From the NCBI GenBank assembly GCA_016650235.1, contig JAENWC010000003.1, positions 1 to 36,279 of the forward strand: a stretch of 36,279 nucleotides of DNA, read 5' to 3'. Made by a program: the position numbers and the translations under genes. This document shows positions 17,135-26,635 of the stretch, in pieces. Source of the stretch: Terriglobia bacterium (lineage in GTDB: Bacteria; Acidobacteriota; Terriglobia; Bryobacterales; Bryobacteraceae). Every line of letters begins with the position of its first letter. The first letter of the stretch is position 1. The notes below the pieces were generated by a model, which was given only the letters and a program-made list of their open reading frames with translations, did no database searches and was not told where the DNA came from.

Positions 17135-17638
17135 CTAGCGCTGGTCATGGCACAACAGGCAATCGTTGGATGCGCCCTTGGTGCGATGGCAGTCCATGCA
17201 GGCCGCCATCGAAATGTCCTTCTCCCGGCGCATAACTTCACGCTCGGCCACCGGGCCATGGCAGGTCCCACAGTTTACACCCTCCACACTCACGTGCTTG
17301 CGGTGATTGAAAGAGACGTAGTTGGGAATGCGGTAGACCGGCGCCCAGCGGGGATTGACGCCCTTCGCGTGCCAGCCGGCAAGTTTCTGTATGTGTGGAC
17401 TATCCTCTTTTACGGCAACGTGGCAGGTCATGCACTTTGCTGTTGCGGGCAGCGTGGCAAAGTCTCCATTGCCGGGAATCGGATGGCACTCCGCGCAGGC
17501 GATCTTCAATTCTCCGGCGTGTTTCAAATGGCTGTACGGCAGCGGCTGCTCCGGGGCGGGGCGCTGATATCTGGGTTCGGGCGCCTGCGCGAGCAGTGCC
17601 GGCCCGACACAGAATAGGATTGCCGCGCCAAGTCGCAT
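17135..17638 (-). CDS. Pentaheme c-type cytochrome (class III/c7-like)
   Basis: A 167-residue periplasmic protein with a signal peptide (residues 1-18) and five CxxCH haem-attachment motifs at C48-H52 (CAECH), C69-H73 (CMTCH), C123-H127 (CGTCH), C147-H151 (CMDCH) and C160-H164 (CLLCH). Extra histidines H37, H40, H90, H112 and H115 could be distal ligands for bis-His haems. The pattern YSHLKHAGELKIACAECH and VSFNHRKHV followed by CGTCH resembles cytochrome c7/c3 proteins that pass electrons in the periplasm. It is the first gene of a three-gene operon with the FMN dehydrogenase. Its start lies only 39 bases from the divergent enolase gene. Confidence 0.92.
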   Translation of the reverse strand: MRLGAAILFCVGPALLAQAPEPRYQRPAPEQPLPYSHLKHAGELKIACAECHPIPGNGDFATLPATAKCMTCHVAVKEDSPHIQKLAGWHAKGVNPRWAPVYRIPNYVSFNHRKHVSVEGVNCGTCHGPVAEREVMRREKDISMAACMDCHRTKGASNDCLLCHDQR

Positions 17639-17677
17639 TCACGTTATCGTATCACCCAGAGTGAGATATGCTCATGA

Positions 17678-18910
17678 ATGACCCCTATGAACAGGCGACA
17701 GTTTCTCTACACCGCGGCAGGTCCATTTGCCGCGCCATGGCTGGCGCACCTGCACGGCGCCTCGGAAAAAGCCCGCGCGCTCAATCTCAAGATCACTGAT
17801 CTGAAGACGTTTACCGTGAACGTCGGCAGTGTCAATTGGGTTTTTTGCAAGGTCTACACCAACCAGGGACTCACCGGGCTCGGCGAAGGCTCGATCACCA
17901 GCAAGGAAGCCACGCTCGCACAGGCCATCCTGGAGCATCACCGGTACCTTGTGGGCAAGGACCCAACCGATATCGAACTCCACTGGCAGGCCATGTTCCG
18001 TTACCCGCGCTGGCGCGGCGGCCCCATTCTCAATAGCGCCATCTCCGCCGTCGAAATCGCGTTATGGGACATCCTGGGCAAGGCGCTCGGAATGCCCATC
18101 TACAAACTCATGGGCGGCGCGGCACGCCAGCGCATCCGGCTTTACAAGGACGTCGGGTCCACTGTCGACGCCTTCCTCAAGGCGAAACAGGAGGGCTACA
18201 CCGCCGCCAAGTCCGGCTTCATTCGCGTCGACAATGATCTGGTCTTACCCAACTTCGCCGTCCGCGAAGGAGCGCTTCGCCTGGCCGAGGTGCGCAAGGC
18301 GGTCGGCGAAGATTTCGACATTTGCATCGATGCGCATGGCAAACTGACCACGGCCATGGCCATAGACTTCTGCACCCGCATCGAGGAGCTGCGTCCCATG
18401 TTCGTAGAGGAGCCCACGCAATTGGAAGATCTGGGTGAGCTGGAATTGCTCCGCCAGAAAACGAAAGTTCCGCTGGCCACCGGTGAGCGCTCCTTCACTA
18501 AATACGGATTTGCCGACTTCTGCTCACGCCATCTGGTCAATTACGTGCAGCCCGATGTCTGCCACGCCGGCGGCATTCTCGAAATGAAGAAGATCGGGGT
18601 AATTGCCGAAACCTACCGCATCGAGATGGCGCCGCACAATCCGCAAAGCGAGGTCAGCACGCTCGCCTCGCTCCATGTCGACGCCACCACGCCGGCCTGT
18701 ACCATACAGGAGTACAATCCCAACACGCAACCATGGGTGACCGACCTTTTCCAGGGCGGCGCAGTGCGCGTGAATAATGGTTTTGCGGAATTGCCTGACC
18801 GCGCCGGACTCGGTGTGGATCTGGACGAAAAGGTGGCCGCCGCCCATCCCTACAAGCCGGTGACCCGCCCGAAATACGTCTTTTCCGATGGAGGCGTCGC
18901 GGACCATTGA
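17678..18910 (+). CDS. Tat-exported enolase-superfamily dehydratase (galactonate/mannonate dehydratase-like)
   Basis: A 410-residue protein of the mandelate racemase/muconate lactonizing family. A twin-arginine signal (NRRQFLYTAAG) precedes the mature enzyme, implying a periplasmic sugar-acid dehydratase. Metal ligands D218 (CIDAHG), E244 (FVEEP) and E270 (TGER), and catalytic H220 and H320 (APHNPQS), keep exactly the spacing of E. coli galactonate dehydratase (D183, E209, E235, H185, H285). It therefore likely dehydrates a sugar acid to a 2-keto-3-deoxy acid, with Mg2+. ATG 17678 is chosen; ATG 17687 would give a shorter Tat signal and is equally possible. The stop overlaps the next LRR gene by one base (TGATG). 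The 39-bp gap to the divergent cytochrome gene suggests shared regulation. Confidence 0.9.
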   Translation: MTPMNRRQFLYTAAGPFAAPWLAHLHGASEKARALNLKITDLKTFTVNVGSVNWVFCKVYTNQGLTGLGEGSITSKEATLAQAILEHHRYLVGKDPTDIELHWQAMFRYPRWRGGPILNSAISAVEIALWDILGKALGMPIYKLMGGAARQRIRLYKDVGSTVDAFLKAKQEGYTAAKSGFIRVDNDLVLPNFAVREGALRLAEVRKAVGEDFDICIDAHGKLTTAMAIDFCTRIEELRPMFVEEPTQLEDLGELELLRQKTKVPLATGERSFTKYGFADFCSRHLVNYVQPDVCHAGGILEMKKIGVIAETYRIEMAPHNPQSEVSTLASLHVDATTPACTIQEYNPNTQPWVTDLFQGGAVRVNNGFAELPDRAGLGVDLDEKVAAAHPYKPVTRPKYVFSDGGVADH

Positions 18911-20874
18911 TGCGCTACTTCATACTATTCCCGCTTTCTTTCTCCCTGCTCGCACAAGAACCCCAGCGTGACATCGCCGAGTGGATTCTTCGGCAGGGTG
19001 GCGGCGTGATTGTTGCTGGATCCACCATCCAAATCCGCGATCTCGAGCGGCTGCCGTCCGGTGATCTCCGCATTGAGGTGGCGGACTTCACCGGCACCCT
19101 GATCACACCGGATGACCTCAAGCGCATCCGCCATCTCGATTCCATCCGCGAGCTCTTTCTGCCTGCCCCCATGTGGAACGAAGGTGCCGGCAGCAAACGC
19201 GATTCCAACGAAGCATTCGAATACCTGGCCGGTCTCAAGACGCTTGCCAAGCTGCACCTCAGCGTACACTTTCTCACCAACATCAGCGTGCAGGATAAGG
19301 GCATCACGCTTCTCTCTCCCCTTTCCGGGTTGCAGGAACTCCGCATGGCGCAGACGCGCATCAAGGGGAAATCGCTGGCGCCCTTTGTCAACATGCGCGC
19401 CCTCGATCTCAGCTACACTCCCTTCGACGATGAGGGCATGCAGGCGCTGGCCGGGATGAAGCATCTGGAGCGGCTTGTGGTCAAGGATACGCTGGTCACC
19501 GATCGCGGTCTGCTCCACCTGGAACAACTTACCGCTCTCACGCACCTGAATCTCTATGGCTGCCGCATCACCGATGCCGGAATGGCCTCGCTCAAGAATC
19601 TTACTCGTCTGCGCCAGCTCAATCTGCTCGGCTCACAGGTGACCGACGCCGGCCTGGACGCACTCGCGGACATGCGCGACATCGAAGAGTTGAACCTGTA
19701 CCGCAGCCAGATCACCAACGCGGGGCTGGAGAAGCTGCACCGGATGAAGAAACTGGCGGCGCTGGACCTGCGCTATTCTCGTGCTACACGGAGCGGCGTC
19801 GACGCCCTGCGCGCCGCCGTGCCCGGTGTCAAAGTGATGTTTCTCGATGCCGCGCCAGCCCGTGCCACGGCCGCCGCGAAGCTGGAAGGAGACACCGATG
19901 CGGCCATCGCCAAGTGGGCAGCCGCCATTGGCGGCAAGGCGTCGCTGAGCGCCAGTGGCAAGATTGTCGAACTGAACCTTGCCGCCACTGCCGTCACCGA
20001 CTCGCAGTTGAGGCCGGTCGGCGCTCTCTCTTCAATCCGGAAACTGAATCTGTCGGCAACCGAAGTCGGGGATGTGGGACTTCGCGCTCTTGCCACTCTG
20101 ACGGCGCTGGAAGAGCTGAACCTGAGCAACACCACTGTCTCTGACGCGGGGCTCGCGGTGCTAGCGCCGTGCAAACTTTTACGCCATCTGGCGCTCAACA
20201 ACACGGGCATTCGCGGAACCAGCCTCGCCGCTTTTCCCGCTCTCCGGCGGCTTGAACTTTCCGGCTCCCGGCTGGGCGACGCCGGTCTGGAAACGATCGG
20301 ATCGATTCTCACGCTGGAAGATCTCACCATCAGTCACACAGATCTCACCAGCGCCGGTCTGGCGCACCTCAAGACCCTCACCGCCCTGTCCGCGCTCGAT
20401 GCATCGAGCAACGATATCGACGACAGCGGCATGCCGCACCTGGCCGCGTTGCGCAGCCTGAAGGAATTGTCGCTCAACTATGGCCGCTTCAGCGGCAAGG
20501 GGCTCGCGCATCTCAGTGCTCTCACCGCGCTTGAGCATCTCGAACTGGCCCGGACAAAGATCGATGACCAGGGCATCGAATCCCTGGCCCCGCTTGTCAA
20601 CCTTCATTACCTGAATCTGAACTACACCGGCATCACCGACGCCGGCCTTGCCGCGCTTCAGAACCTGCCCGCTTTGACACATCTCCTGCTCGACACCGGC
20701 AAGATCACCGACGACAGCGTGGCCCGTCTGGCTGGCATGAAGACTCTCCGTCACCTCAACCTCTACCACACCCTTGTCGGCGAGCAGGGGCAGAAAACGC
20801 TGCAACAGGCGCTCCCGGAATGCCGCATTATTTGGGATCGCGAATCCGCTCTTCCCACAAGGAGAGGCAGTTGA
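18910..20874 (+). CDS. Exported leucine-rich repeat protein with two LRR modules
   Basis: A 654-residue protein with a signal peptide (residues 1-16, ending LLAQ) and more than twenty repeats of the bacterial pattern L-x-x-L-x-x-L-x-L-x-x-T-x-I-T-D-A-G-L. Two modules are visible. The first runs from the N-terminal cap ([17 protein letters not shown]) to about residue 315. The second opens at about 325-360 with a similar cap ([20 protein letters not shown]), after which repeats resume. No membrane helix or catalytic domain is seen, so a periplasmic or surface binding role is likely; the ligand is unknown. The ATG at 18910 overlaps the dehydratase stop, showing translational coupling to a periplasmic enzyme. 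Confidence 0.9.
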   Translation: MRYFILFPLSFSLLAQEPQRDIAEWILRQGGGVIVAGSTIQIRDLERLPSGDLRIEVADFTGTLITPDDLKRIRHLDSIRELFLPAPMWNEGAGSKRDSNEAFEYLAGLKTLAKLHLSVHFLTNISVQDKGITLLSPLSGLQELRMAQTRIKGKSLAPFVNMRALDLSYTPFDDEGMQALAGMKHLERLVVKDTLVTDRGLLHLEQLTALTHLNLYGCRITDAGMASLKNLTRLRQLNLLGSQVTDAGLDALADMRDIEELNLYRSQITNAGLEKLHRMKKLAALDLRYSRATRSGVDALRAAVPGVKVMFLDAAPARATAAAKLEGDTDAAIAKWAAAIGGKASLSASGKIVELNLAATAVTDSQLRPVGALSSIRKLNLSATEVGDVGLRALATLTALEELNLSNTTVSDAGLAVLAPCKLLRHLALNNTGIRGTSLAAFPALRRLELSGSRLGDAGLETIGSILTLEDLTISHTDLTSAGLAHLKTLTALSALDASSNDIDDSGMPHLAALRSLKELSLNYGRFSGKGLAHLSALTALEHLELARTKIDDQGIESLAPLVNLHYLNLNYTGITDAGLAALQNLPALTHLLLDTGKITDDSVARLAGMKTLRHLNLYHTLVGEQGQKTLQQALPECRIIWDRESALPTRRGS

Positions 20875-20876
20875 AT

Positions 20877-21773
20877 ATGAGAACGGTTTTGTTCCTCTGC
20901 ATATGCACCGCGCTTGCCCAGGGAGCCGGTTTCGACGCTCTCACGGAGAAGAACGCAGCTGGGCAAATTATTGGACTCTCGTTCCGCGGAGCCTTTGTCT
21001 CCGATGCGGACCTGGATGAGGTGGCCGCGATGGGCCAGCTTGAAAAGCTAGACCTGTCCGAAACCCGCATCACCGACCTCGGCCTGCTCCGCCTCAGACC
21101 GCTCCGCAACGTTCGCGAACTGAACCTGTTCTATGCCGAACTCATCACCGACGAGGGCCTCGCCGTTCTAAAGGACTGGCCGCGCATACAGCGCGTCAAT
21201 CTGCGGGGCACCAAGGTCACCGACAACACGCTGGCCCTGCTTGCAGGCAAGGATTCCATCACCGCGCTCGATGTCGGATTCGCGGAGGTGACCGACAGCG
21301 GTTTGCAGTATTTGCCGCGCCTCAAGGGATTGCGCGAGCTCGCCTTCGGAGGCAACAAGATGACCGATGTCGGCCTGCAGGTTCTGCGCTCCCTGCCCGC
21401 GCTCACCCATCTGGACATCGCCGGGAAACAGCGGACCGATTCCGGACTCTGGTTTGTCGCCGTGACCGACTTCTCCCTCGATCCTGTCGCCACTCTGTCC
21501 CACCTGCGCGAGCTCAATCTTTCCGGCACGCAGGTCACCGCTAAAGGGCTGGAAAAGTTGACGCAGCTCACCAAACTCGAAAAGCTGAATTTGTACGCCG
21601 CCAAACGTGTGGGCGATGACGCCGTGCCGCGGCTTGCCGCCATGCCTGCTCTGCGGTGGGTAGACTTGGCCGATACCGCCATCACCGCTCAAGGGTTAAG
21701 CAGCCTCCGATCTTCCAAACCAAATCTCACCGCTCTCGGCAAACCAGCCGAGCCTCAGCCTCCTTCCAAATGA
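20877..21773 (+). CDS. Second exported leucine-rich repeat protein
   Basis: A 298-residue LRR protein with a signal peptide (residues 1-16, [16 protein letters not shown]) and about nine to ten repeats such as [19 protein letters not shown] and [19 protein letters not shown]. It is a shorter relative of the preceding LRR protein. AAGGAG lies 12 bases before the ATG, inside the end of the upstream gene; the ATG is only two bases past that gene's stop. Its own TGA overlaps the next gene by ATGA. One repeat ([20 protein letters not shown]) is irregular and longer. The role is probably protein or ligand binding in the envelope; no specific function can be assigned. Confidence 0.88.
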   Translation: MRTVLFLCICTALAQGAGFDALTEKNAAGQIIGLSFRGAFVSDADLDEVAAMGQLEKLDLSETRITDLGLLRLRPLRNVRELNLFYAELITDEGLAVLKDWPRIQRVNLRGTKVTDNTLALLAGKDSITALDVGFAEVTDSGLQYLPRLKGLRELAFGGNKMTDVGLQVLRSLPALTHLDIAGKQRTDSGLWFVAVTDFSLDPVATLSHLRELNLSGTQVTAKGLEKLTQLTKLEKLNLYAAKRVGDDAVPRLAAMPALRWVDLADTAITAQGLSSLRSSKPNLTALGKPAEPQPPSK

Positions 21774-22900
21774 AGATCGAAACCAGAGCTGTCCATGCCG
21801 GCCGAAAAGTCGATCCGTCCACGGGCGCTGTCACTCCCCCCATCGTGCTCTCCTCCACTTTTGAGCGCGACGCGGACGGCAAGTATTCCCGCGGCTTCGG
21901 CTACTCTCGCGAGGAAAATCCTAACCGCGCCATGCTCGAGCAATGTCTCACCTCACTCGAAGGCGGCAAGGAAGCCCTCGCTTTTTCCTCCGGCCTGGCA
22001 GTGGTGACGGCTCTGATTCAGGGACTGGAGCCGGGCGACCACATCATTGCTCCCGAAGATGTCTATTACGGCCTGCGCCAGGTAGTTGGTCAGGTCTTCG
22101 GCAAATGGAAACTCGACATTTCTTACGTCGACCTCACCGATCTGGAAGCGCTCGGAGCCGCCATGCGCCCTGCCACCAGGCTCCTCATCCTGGAGACGCC
22201 CTCCAATCCATTGATGAGGATCACAGACCTGGCCGCAGTGTCTGCTATTGCGCGAAAGGCAAACGTCATCACCGTCTGCGACTCTACTTTCGCTACTATG
22301 ATGCTGCAGCGCCCGCTCGAACTCGGTATCGACATGGTGATGCACTCCACCACCAAGTACATCGGAGGCCACAGCGATGTCGTGGGGGGCGCTCTCATCA
22401 CGGGATTTGATAATTATCTCTTCGAGCGTTGCCGCTCCTCGCAGCGTCACGGCGGCGCCGTTCCTTCCCCTTTCGATTGCTGGCTCACCTTGCGCGGCAT
22501 CTCTACTCTTCCGCTCCGCATGCGCGCTCATTCCGACAACGCCGCTCAAGTGGCCGCGTTTCTCGCCGCACATCGCGCCATCGAAGCCGTTCACTATCCG
22601 GGCTTGCCCAGCCACTCGGGTCACACCGTCGCCGCTCGGCAGATGTCCGGATTTGGCGGCATGCTCTCGGCGCAGGTTCGTGCATGCCGCAACACCACCA
22701 TGGCTGTGGCCGCCGCTACGCGCGTGTTCACCCGCGCCACCAGTCTCGGCGGTCCCCACAGCTTTATCGAGCACCGTGCCTCGATTGAGGGACTCCAATC
22801 CCGAATACCGCAGAATCTGCTGCGTATGTCCATTGGCCTGGAAAACCCCGGCGATCTGATTGCCGATCTGGACCAGGCTCTTGCATCCAACGTGAGGTAA
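21770..22900 (+). CDS. Cys/Met metabolism PLP-dependent enzyme (gamma family), second copy
   Basis: A 376-residue transsulfuration-family enzyme: [34 protein letters not shown], then the PLP lysine K196 in [16 protein letters not shown] after [21 protein letters not shown] followed by [16 protein letters not shown] is like cystathionine gamma-synthase and gamma-lyase. It is clearly different from the first PLP enzyme (for example K196 against K207 and a different C-terminus), so the two are old paralogues. It has no export signal, in contrast to its operon partners. ATG 21770 overlaps the LRR stop (ATGA). Exact activity (synthase, lyase or sulfhydrylase) is not resolvable by eye. Confidence 0.93.
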   Translation: MKIETRAVHAGRKVDPSTGAVTPPIVLSSTFERDADGKYSRGFGYSREENPNRAMLEQCLTSLEGGKEALAFSSGLAVVTALIQGLEPGDHIIAPEDVYYGLRQVVGQVFGKWKLDISYVDLTDLEALGAAMRPATRLLILETPSNPLMRITDLAAVSAIARKANVITVCDSTFATMMLQRPLELGIDMVMHSTTKYIGGHSDVVGGALITGFDNYLFERCRSSQRHGGAVPSPFDCWLTLRGISTLPLRMRAHSDNAAQVAAFLAAHRAIEAVHYPGLPSHSGHTVAARQMSGFGGMLSAQVRACRNTTMAVAAATRVFTRATSLGGPHSFIEHRASIEGLQSRIPQNLLRMSIGLENPGDLIADLDQALASNVR

Positions 22901-22904
22901 ATCT

Positions 22905-23375
22905 ATGCGACCACTCTCTATTCTCCTGATGGCTGCCGCCGCTCTGGCGCAGCAACCACAATTTGATCTCCTCATCCAAGGCGGTCATGTCATTGACCCG
23001 AAAAACGGCATCAGCAAAGTCATGGATGTAGCTATTACCGCAGGCCGCATCGCGGCTGTGGCACCGAACGTTCCGGCGGCGCAGGCCAAGCGTATCGCCA
23101 ACGCCACCGGCCTCTACGTCACCCCGGGCCTCATCGACATACACGTCCATGTCTACACCGGGACCGGCCGGCGGGGCCTCACTGGCGACAGCAGCGTCGC
23201 TCCCGATAGCTTTTCTTTCCGCTCCGGCGTCACCACCATGGTGGATGCCGGCACTTCGGGTTGGCGCAACTTTCCCGGTATAGAAACGCCGGTGATTGCA
23301 GCATCGCCTCCAGCACCAGGCGCGCGCCGCCTTTCTTGTGCAGCACCAAATAACGCGTTCGCTCATCCGGAGTGA
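22905..23375 (+). pseudogene. Exported amidohydrolase, truncated after about 124 residues
   Basis: The start (signal peptide 1-15, then FDLLIQGGHVIDPKNGISKV) and the metal-binding GLIDIHVH (H80, H82) identify a dihydroorotase-like/deacetylase-type amidohydrolase, normally about 400 residues or more. Homologous sequence runs to GVTTMVDAGTSGWRNFP and stops at about 23276. The remaining 30 or so codons are antisense to the neighbouring DUF1595 sequence and are not amidohydrolase. The later metal ligands (carboxylated Lys, two His, Asp) are absent, so the product should be inactive. It lies four bases after the PLP gene, as the last gene of the coupled operon. Confidence 0.85.
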
Positions 23376-24039
23376 GCGGACGATGAAAAGCTATCCGGCC
23401 GAACTCGTCCACAAACCCGGGACCGGTATCCTTCAAGGTGGCTGCGGCGGCCAATTTCTCCGCCGCGGCCCCATATGCTTCGGCGAGCAACGGCGAGATT
23501 CCCTGCGCCGTGTACTGATTCTTGAACCCGTCAATAAAATCTTCCGGAGGAAACTGCCGCGAAGGTCCAGTGTTATCACCCAGCAGATCACGCACCGTGT
23601 TGTCGTATTGGGCGTGAGTCATCCGGCGCAGCGCTGTCTTTTCGCCGGGAGCAACAGTCACTTTGGCCCGCTTGGTAGCGGTTGTCGTGGCCAGATGCTG
23701 CACCCATTGCTTGAGCTTGGCCTCTTCCGCGCTGCCCGGGTGCAGACGCAGCCCGCCGGCGTGCTTTACCCGATTGGCCGGCTTGCTCAGCAGCAGGGAT
23801 TGCTCGGGATGCTCCCGGTCCACCAGCGCGCGCAGAGAGTCGCCAAAGGCTTCCCATTCCGCCTCGCTCGCGCTCTCTTCGGGAAACAACAGGCGCGTGG
23901 TGGAGGAGACGCCGTCGGCATTGTGGCAGCCGCGGCAGTCCGCCTTCTTCAGGGACGGATACACGTCGCGCAAAAAACTGGGGGTCTGGCCGAACACGCT
24001 CAGACAGAGACCCATGAGGCAGACAAAACGCCATTGCAT
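23230..24039 (-). pseudogene. Planctomycete-type cytochrome/DUF1587/DUF1595 protein, C-terminally truncated
   Basis: A 269-residue product with a signal peptide (1-18) and one CxxCH haem site at C35-H39 (CRGCH) in a PSCyt1-like domain. A DUF1587-like segment follows (RMTHAQYDNTVRDLLGD), then the start of DUF1595 (PLTPDERTRYLVLHKKGG and LEAMLQSPAFLYR). Full proteins continue with DUF1592, DUF1588 and DUF1585 to about 700-800 residues. Here homology ends at about 23275, and the last 15 or so codons read backwards through the amidohydrolase gene. The same point truncates the opposite gene. Only 24 bases separate its ATG from the divergent acyl-CoA synthetase gene. Confidence 0.85.
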
Positions 24040-24063
24040 AAGGAACCTTTATTCTATATCTAC

Positions 24064-25470
24064 ATGGCACTCTCCGATCATTTCGATCTCTCCCTGCTCC
24101 TGCGCAAAGACGAGGTTGGGCTGGAATGGCTCGGTCGCGAATACACTTTCGGCGAGATCGACACCCGGTCCAACCGCTTGGCCCGTCTTCTGCTCCAGCG
24201 CGGCCTCACCAGCGGCGATCGTCTCTGCGTCTACCTTGCCAACCGTATCGAGATGATTGACCTCTACCTGGCTTGCATCAAGACCGGCGTCATTTTCGTC
24301 CCCATCAACATTCTCTATCGCGAGCGCGAGATTACCCACATCATCGCGGACGCCGAACCGAAGGCACTGGTAGCAACCGGAGGTGCGTGGGATCCGGAAG
24401 ATCTCACCAGAGAATCCGAGGGTCTCGATGCCTCCCGCCCCCATTGCACGCTCGACGGAGACTCCCCCGCCGCCATCGTCTACACCTCCGGCACCACTGG
24501 CGTTTCCAAGGGCGCCATACTTACCCACAACAACTTCGCCGCTAATGCCATCAACATCGTCACGTGCTGGCAGATCACAAGCGCAGACCGCTTTCTCCTG
24601 CCGCTACCTCTCTTCCATGTGCACGCCCTCGGCAACGGGCTACACTGCTGGCTCACCGCGGGCTGCCGCATGCGGCTGCTGGAAAGGTTTGAGCATCAGA
24701 GGGCGGCGGCGGAATTTCTCGACTTCCAGCCCACCCTTTTCTTCGGCGTGCCCACCATCTACGTGCGCCTCCTGGACATCGCACAGGAGACCGCAAAACA
24801 GATGGGGGAAAAGATGCGCCTGTTCGTTTCAGGCTCGGCCCCGTTGCCGGCTCACGTGCTGGAGGAGTTTCGCTCACTCTATGGTCATGTCATCCTGGAA
24901 CGCTACGGCATGACCGAGACGCTGATGAATATGAGCAACCCTTACGCGGGGGAGCGGCGCGCCGGCACCGTCGGCCTCCCTCTCCCCGGCGTCTCCGCGC
25001 GCATTGAAGCCGGCGAGGTGTATCTGAAGGGCCCCAACGTATTCCCCGGCTACTGGCGCAACCCTGCCGCGACCGAAGCGGCCTTCAGCGACGGTTGGTT
25101 CAAAACGGGAGACATCGCCACGTGCTCCCCCGATGGCTACTTCACCCTGCAGGGACGCCGCAGCGACCTGATCATCTCCGGCGGATTCAATATCTATCCG
25201 CGCGAAATTGAAGAACTCCTACTGGAGCAGCCGGGCGTTGGCGAGGTGGCGGTGGCCGCCCAGCCGGACCGGTTGAAAGGCGAAGTCCCCGTGGCCTACA
25301 TCGTTGCCAAGGGCCGGCTCAATATCGAACAGATCGAACAAGTCTGCCGTTCACAGCTCGCCTCATTCAAGGTACCGCGGGCATTTGTAACAGTGGACGC
25401 GCTTCCACGCACTGCGCTAGGCAAGGTGCAGAAACACCTGCTGCCGAAGCCTGCTACAAAGCGAAGCTGA
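24064..25470 (+). CDS. Acyl-CoA synthetase, malonyl-CoA synthetase (MatB)-like
   Basis: A 468-residue ANL-superfamily adenylate-forming enzyme. P-loop YTSGTTGVSKG is at residues 140-150, A5 motif YGMTET at 281-286, TGD at 348-350, and the C-domain lysine is K454 (ALGKVQK). ERYGMTETLMNMSNPYAGER and GTVGLPLPGVSARI are close to the MatB pattern, including the arginine before YGMTET that binds the second carboxylate. That suggests a small dicarboxylate such as malonate as substrate; other short acids are possible. It would make malonyl-CoA from malonate, ATP and CoA in the cytoplasm. The ATG at 24064 has no clear Shine-Dalgarno sequence. Its 3' end overlaps the convergent MFS gene by 17 bases. 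Confidence 0.9.
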   Translation: MALSDHFDLSLLLRKDEVGLEWLGREYTFGEIDTRSNRLARLLLQRGLTSGDRLCVYLANRIEMIDLYLACIKTGVIFVPINILYREREITHIIADAEPKALVATGGAWDPEDLTRESEGLDASRPHCTLDGDSPAAIVYTSGTTGVSKGAILTHNNFAANAINIVTCWQITSADRFLLPLPLFHVHALGNGLHCWLTAGCRMRLLERFEHQRAAAEFLDFQPTLFFGVPTIYVRLLDIAQETAKQMGEKMRLFVSGSAPLPAHVLEEFRSLYGHVILERYGMTETLMNMSNPYAGERRAGTVGLPLPGVSARIEAGEVYLKGPNVFPGYWRNPAATEAAFSDGWFKTGDIATCSPDGYFTLQGRRSDLIISGGFNIYPREIEELLLEQPGVGEVAVAAQPDRLKGEVPVAYIVAKGRLNIEQIEQVCRSQLASFKVPRAFVTVDALPRTALGKVQKHLLPKPATKRS

Positions 25471-26578
25471 CCGCCAGCATCATCAGCGACATGGCAGGCA
25501 ACAACAGCAGCGCTTTCTTGAGCCGCTTCGGATCATCCCCGGCGATGCCGCCAATGAGAGGCGAACTCACCACCAGTCCCAACCATCCGGCTGTTACCGC
25601 GATTCCCGTGGCGGTAGCCGCCATGGTTGGAAACTTCGCGCTCACCACGGCGAGCGTCGTCGGAAACACAGGAGCCATCGCCACGCCCGCCAATAGCACC
25701 AGCACCCAGGCCACGGACGGGCTCGCGCTTTGCAGCATCAGGAAAGTAGTGGCCGCCATTAATACGGCCGAGCCCATCAGCACCTGCTCCGGCGGAACGC
25801 TGGTCAAGATGGGAGACACGGCCACGCGGCCCACCAGCAACCCCAGCGCGAAGCCCAGCGACAGCATCGTCAATGCCTTCGCTTCCGGAACGCCCTGTGC
25901 AATCAGATGCCGCGCCAGCCAGTTCCAAACACCCACCTCACAGGCGACGTAAAGAAATAACAACAGCGACAACGCAATCAGCGCGGGCTCCGACATCAGT
26001 CCTGCTACGGCTGAAGCCTGGAAACTCACCTGTCCGGACGGGGCGGGCATCGGAGTTACCGCGTGTACCGCCAGGGTCAGTCCGGAAAGCGTGGCGGCAA
26101 AGATCAACAGTTTGGAAGAGTTGTTTGCAAACAAACGCGCCGCCACCAGAGGCGTCACCAATCCGCCCAGCCCAAAAAACAGGTTCAGCAAGTTGAACAC
26201 ACCCGCTGTGGAAAGCGAACTCACCTGAATATGCGGCGGCAGGCCGTTAGCCCCCACCACAACAGCGCCGCCTCCCATCCCGAGTAGCAGCATGAACCCG
26301 GCAACGGCTCCATAGCCACCGGCGGTCCGCAGCCCAAACATCGCCAGCACAATCAAACCCAGACCCAAAAGCAGCCCGGTCTTCATTCCCTGCACGTCCA
26401 TCATCGGCCCGACGAAAAATGAACCCACCATCAGTCCCACGGCCTGCGCCATGGCGATATTGCCGTTCTGTTTCGGCGTCAGCGAGAAGCGCTTGGACAA
26501 TTCCGGCAGGATGGTGCCCAGCATCGCCGCGATCATTCCGTAGACAAAGATGGCCAGGATGGCCGCAAGGATTAGCAT
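25454..26578 (-). CDS. Major facilitator superfamily transporter
   Basis: A 374-residue, very hydrophobic inner-membrane protein with about 11-12 predicted helices. The loop between helices 2 and 3 (VGPMMDVQGMKTG) is the degenerate MFS motif A. The general layout resembles the FucP/sugar-type MFS group. Charged cytoplasmic loops are few, and the C-terminus is FAL. Convergent with the acyl-CoA synthetase and overlapping its end by 17 bases, so the two genes are not co-transcribed. Whether it imports malonate or a sugar cannot be told from sequence. Confidence 0.88.
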   Translation of the reverse strand: MLILAAILAIFVYGMIAAMLGTILPELSKRFSLTPKQNGNIAMAQAVGLMVGSFFVGPMMDVQGMKTGLLLGLGLIVLAMFGLRTAGGYGAVAGFMLLLGMGGGAVVVGANGLPPHIQVSSLSTAGVFNLLNLFFGLGGLVTPLVAARLFANNSSKLLIFAATLSGLTLAVHAVTPMPAPSGQVSFQASAVAGLMSEPALIALSLLLFLYVACEVGVWNWLARHLIAQGVPEAKALTMLSLGFALGLLVGRVAVSPILTSVPPEQVLMGSAVLMAATTFLMLQSASPSVAWVLVLLAGVAMAPVFPTTLAVVSAKFPTMAATATGIAVTAGWLGLVVSSPLIGGIAGDDPKRLKKALLLLPAMSLMMLAVSFAL

Positions 26579-26635
26579 TGTTCCGTTCTCCTGTGACTCC
26601 GCATCTTATCAGAATTCAGCTACAATCACCTTCTG

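Noticed and set aside
17639-17677. Defined divergent promoter pair in the 39-base gap
   Set aside because: No convincing -10/-35 pair for either direction; promoters must extend into the coding sequence.
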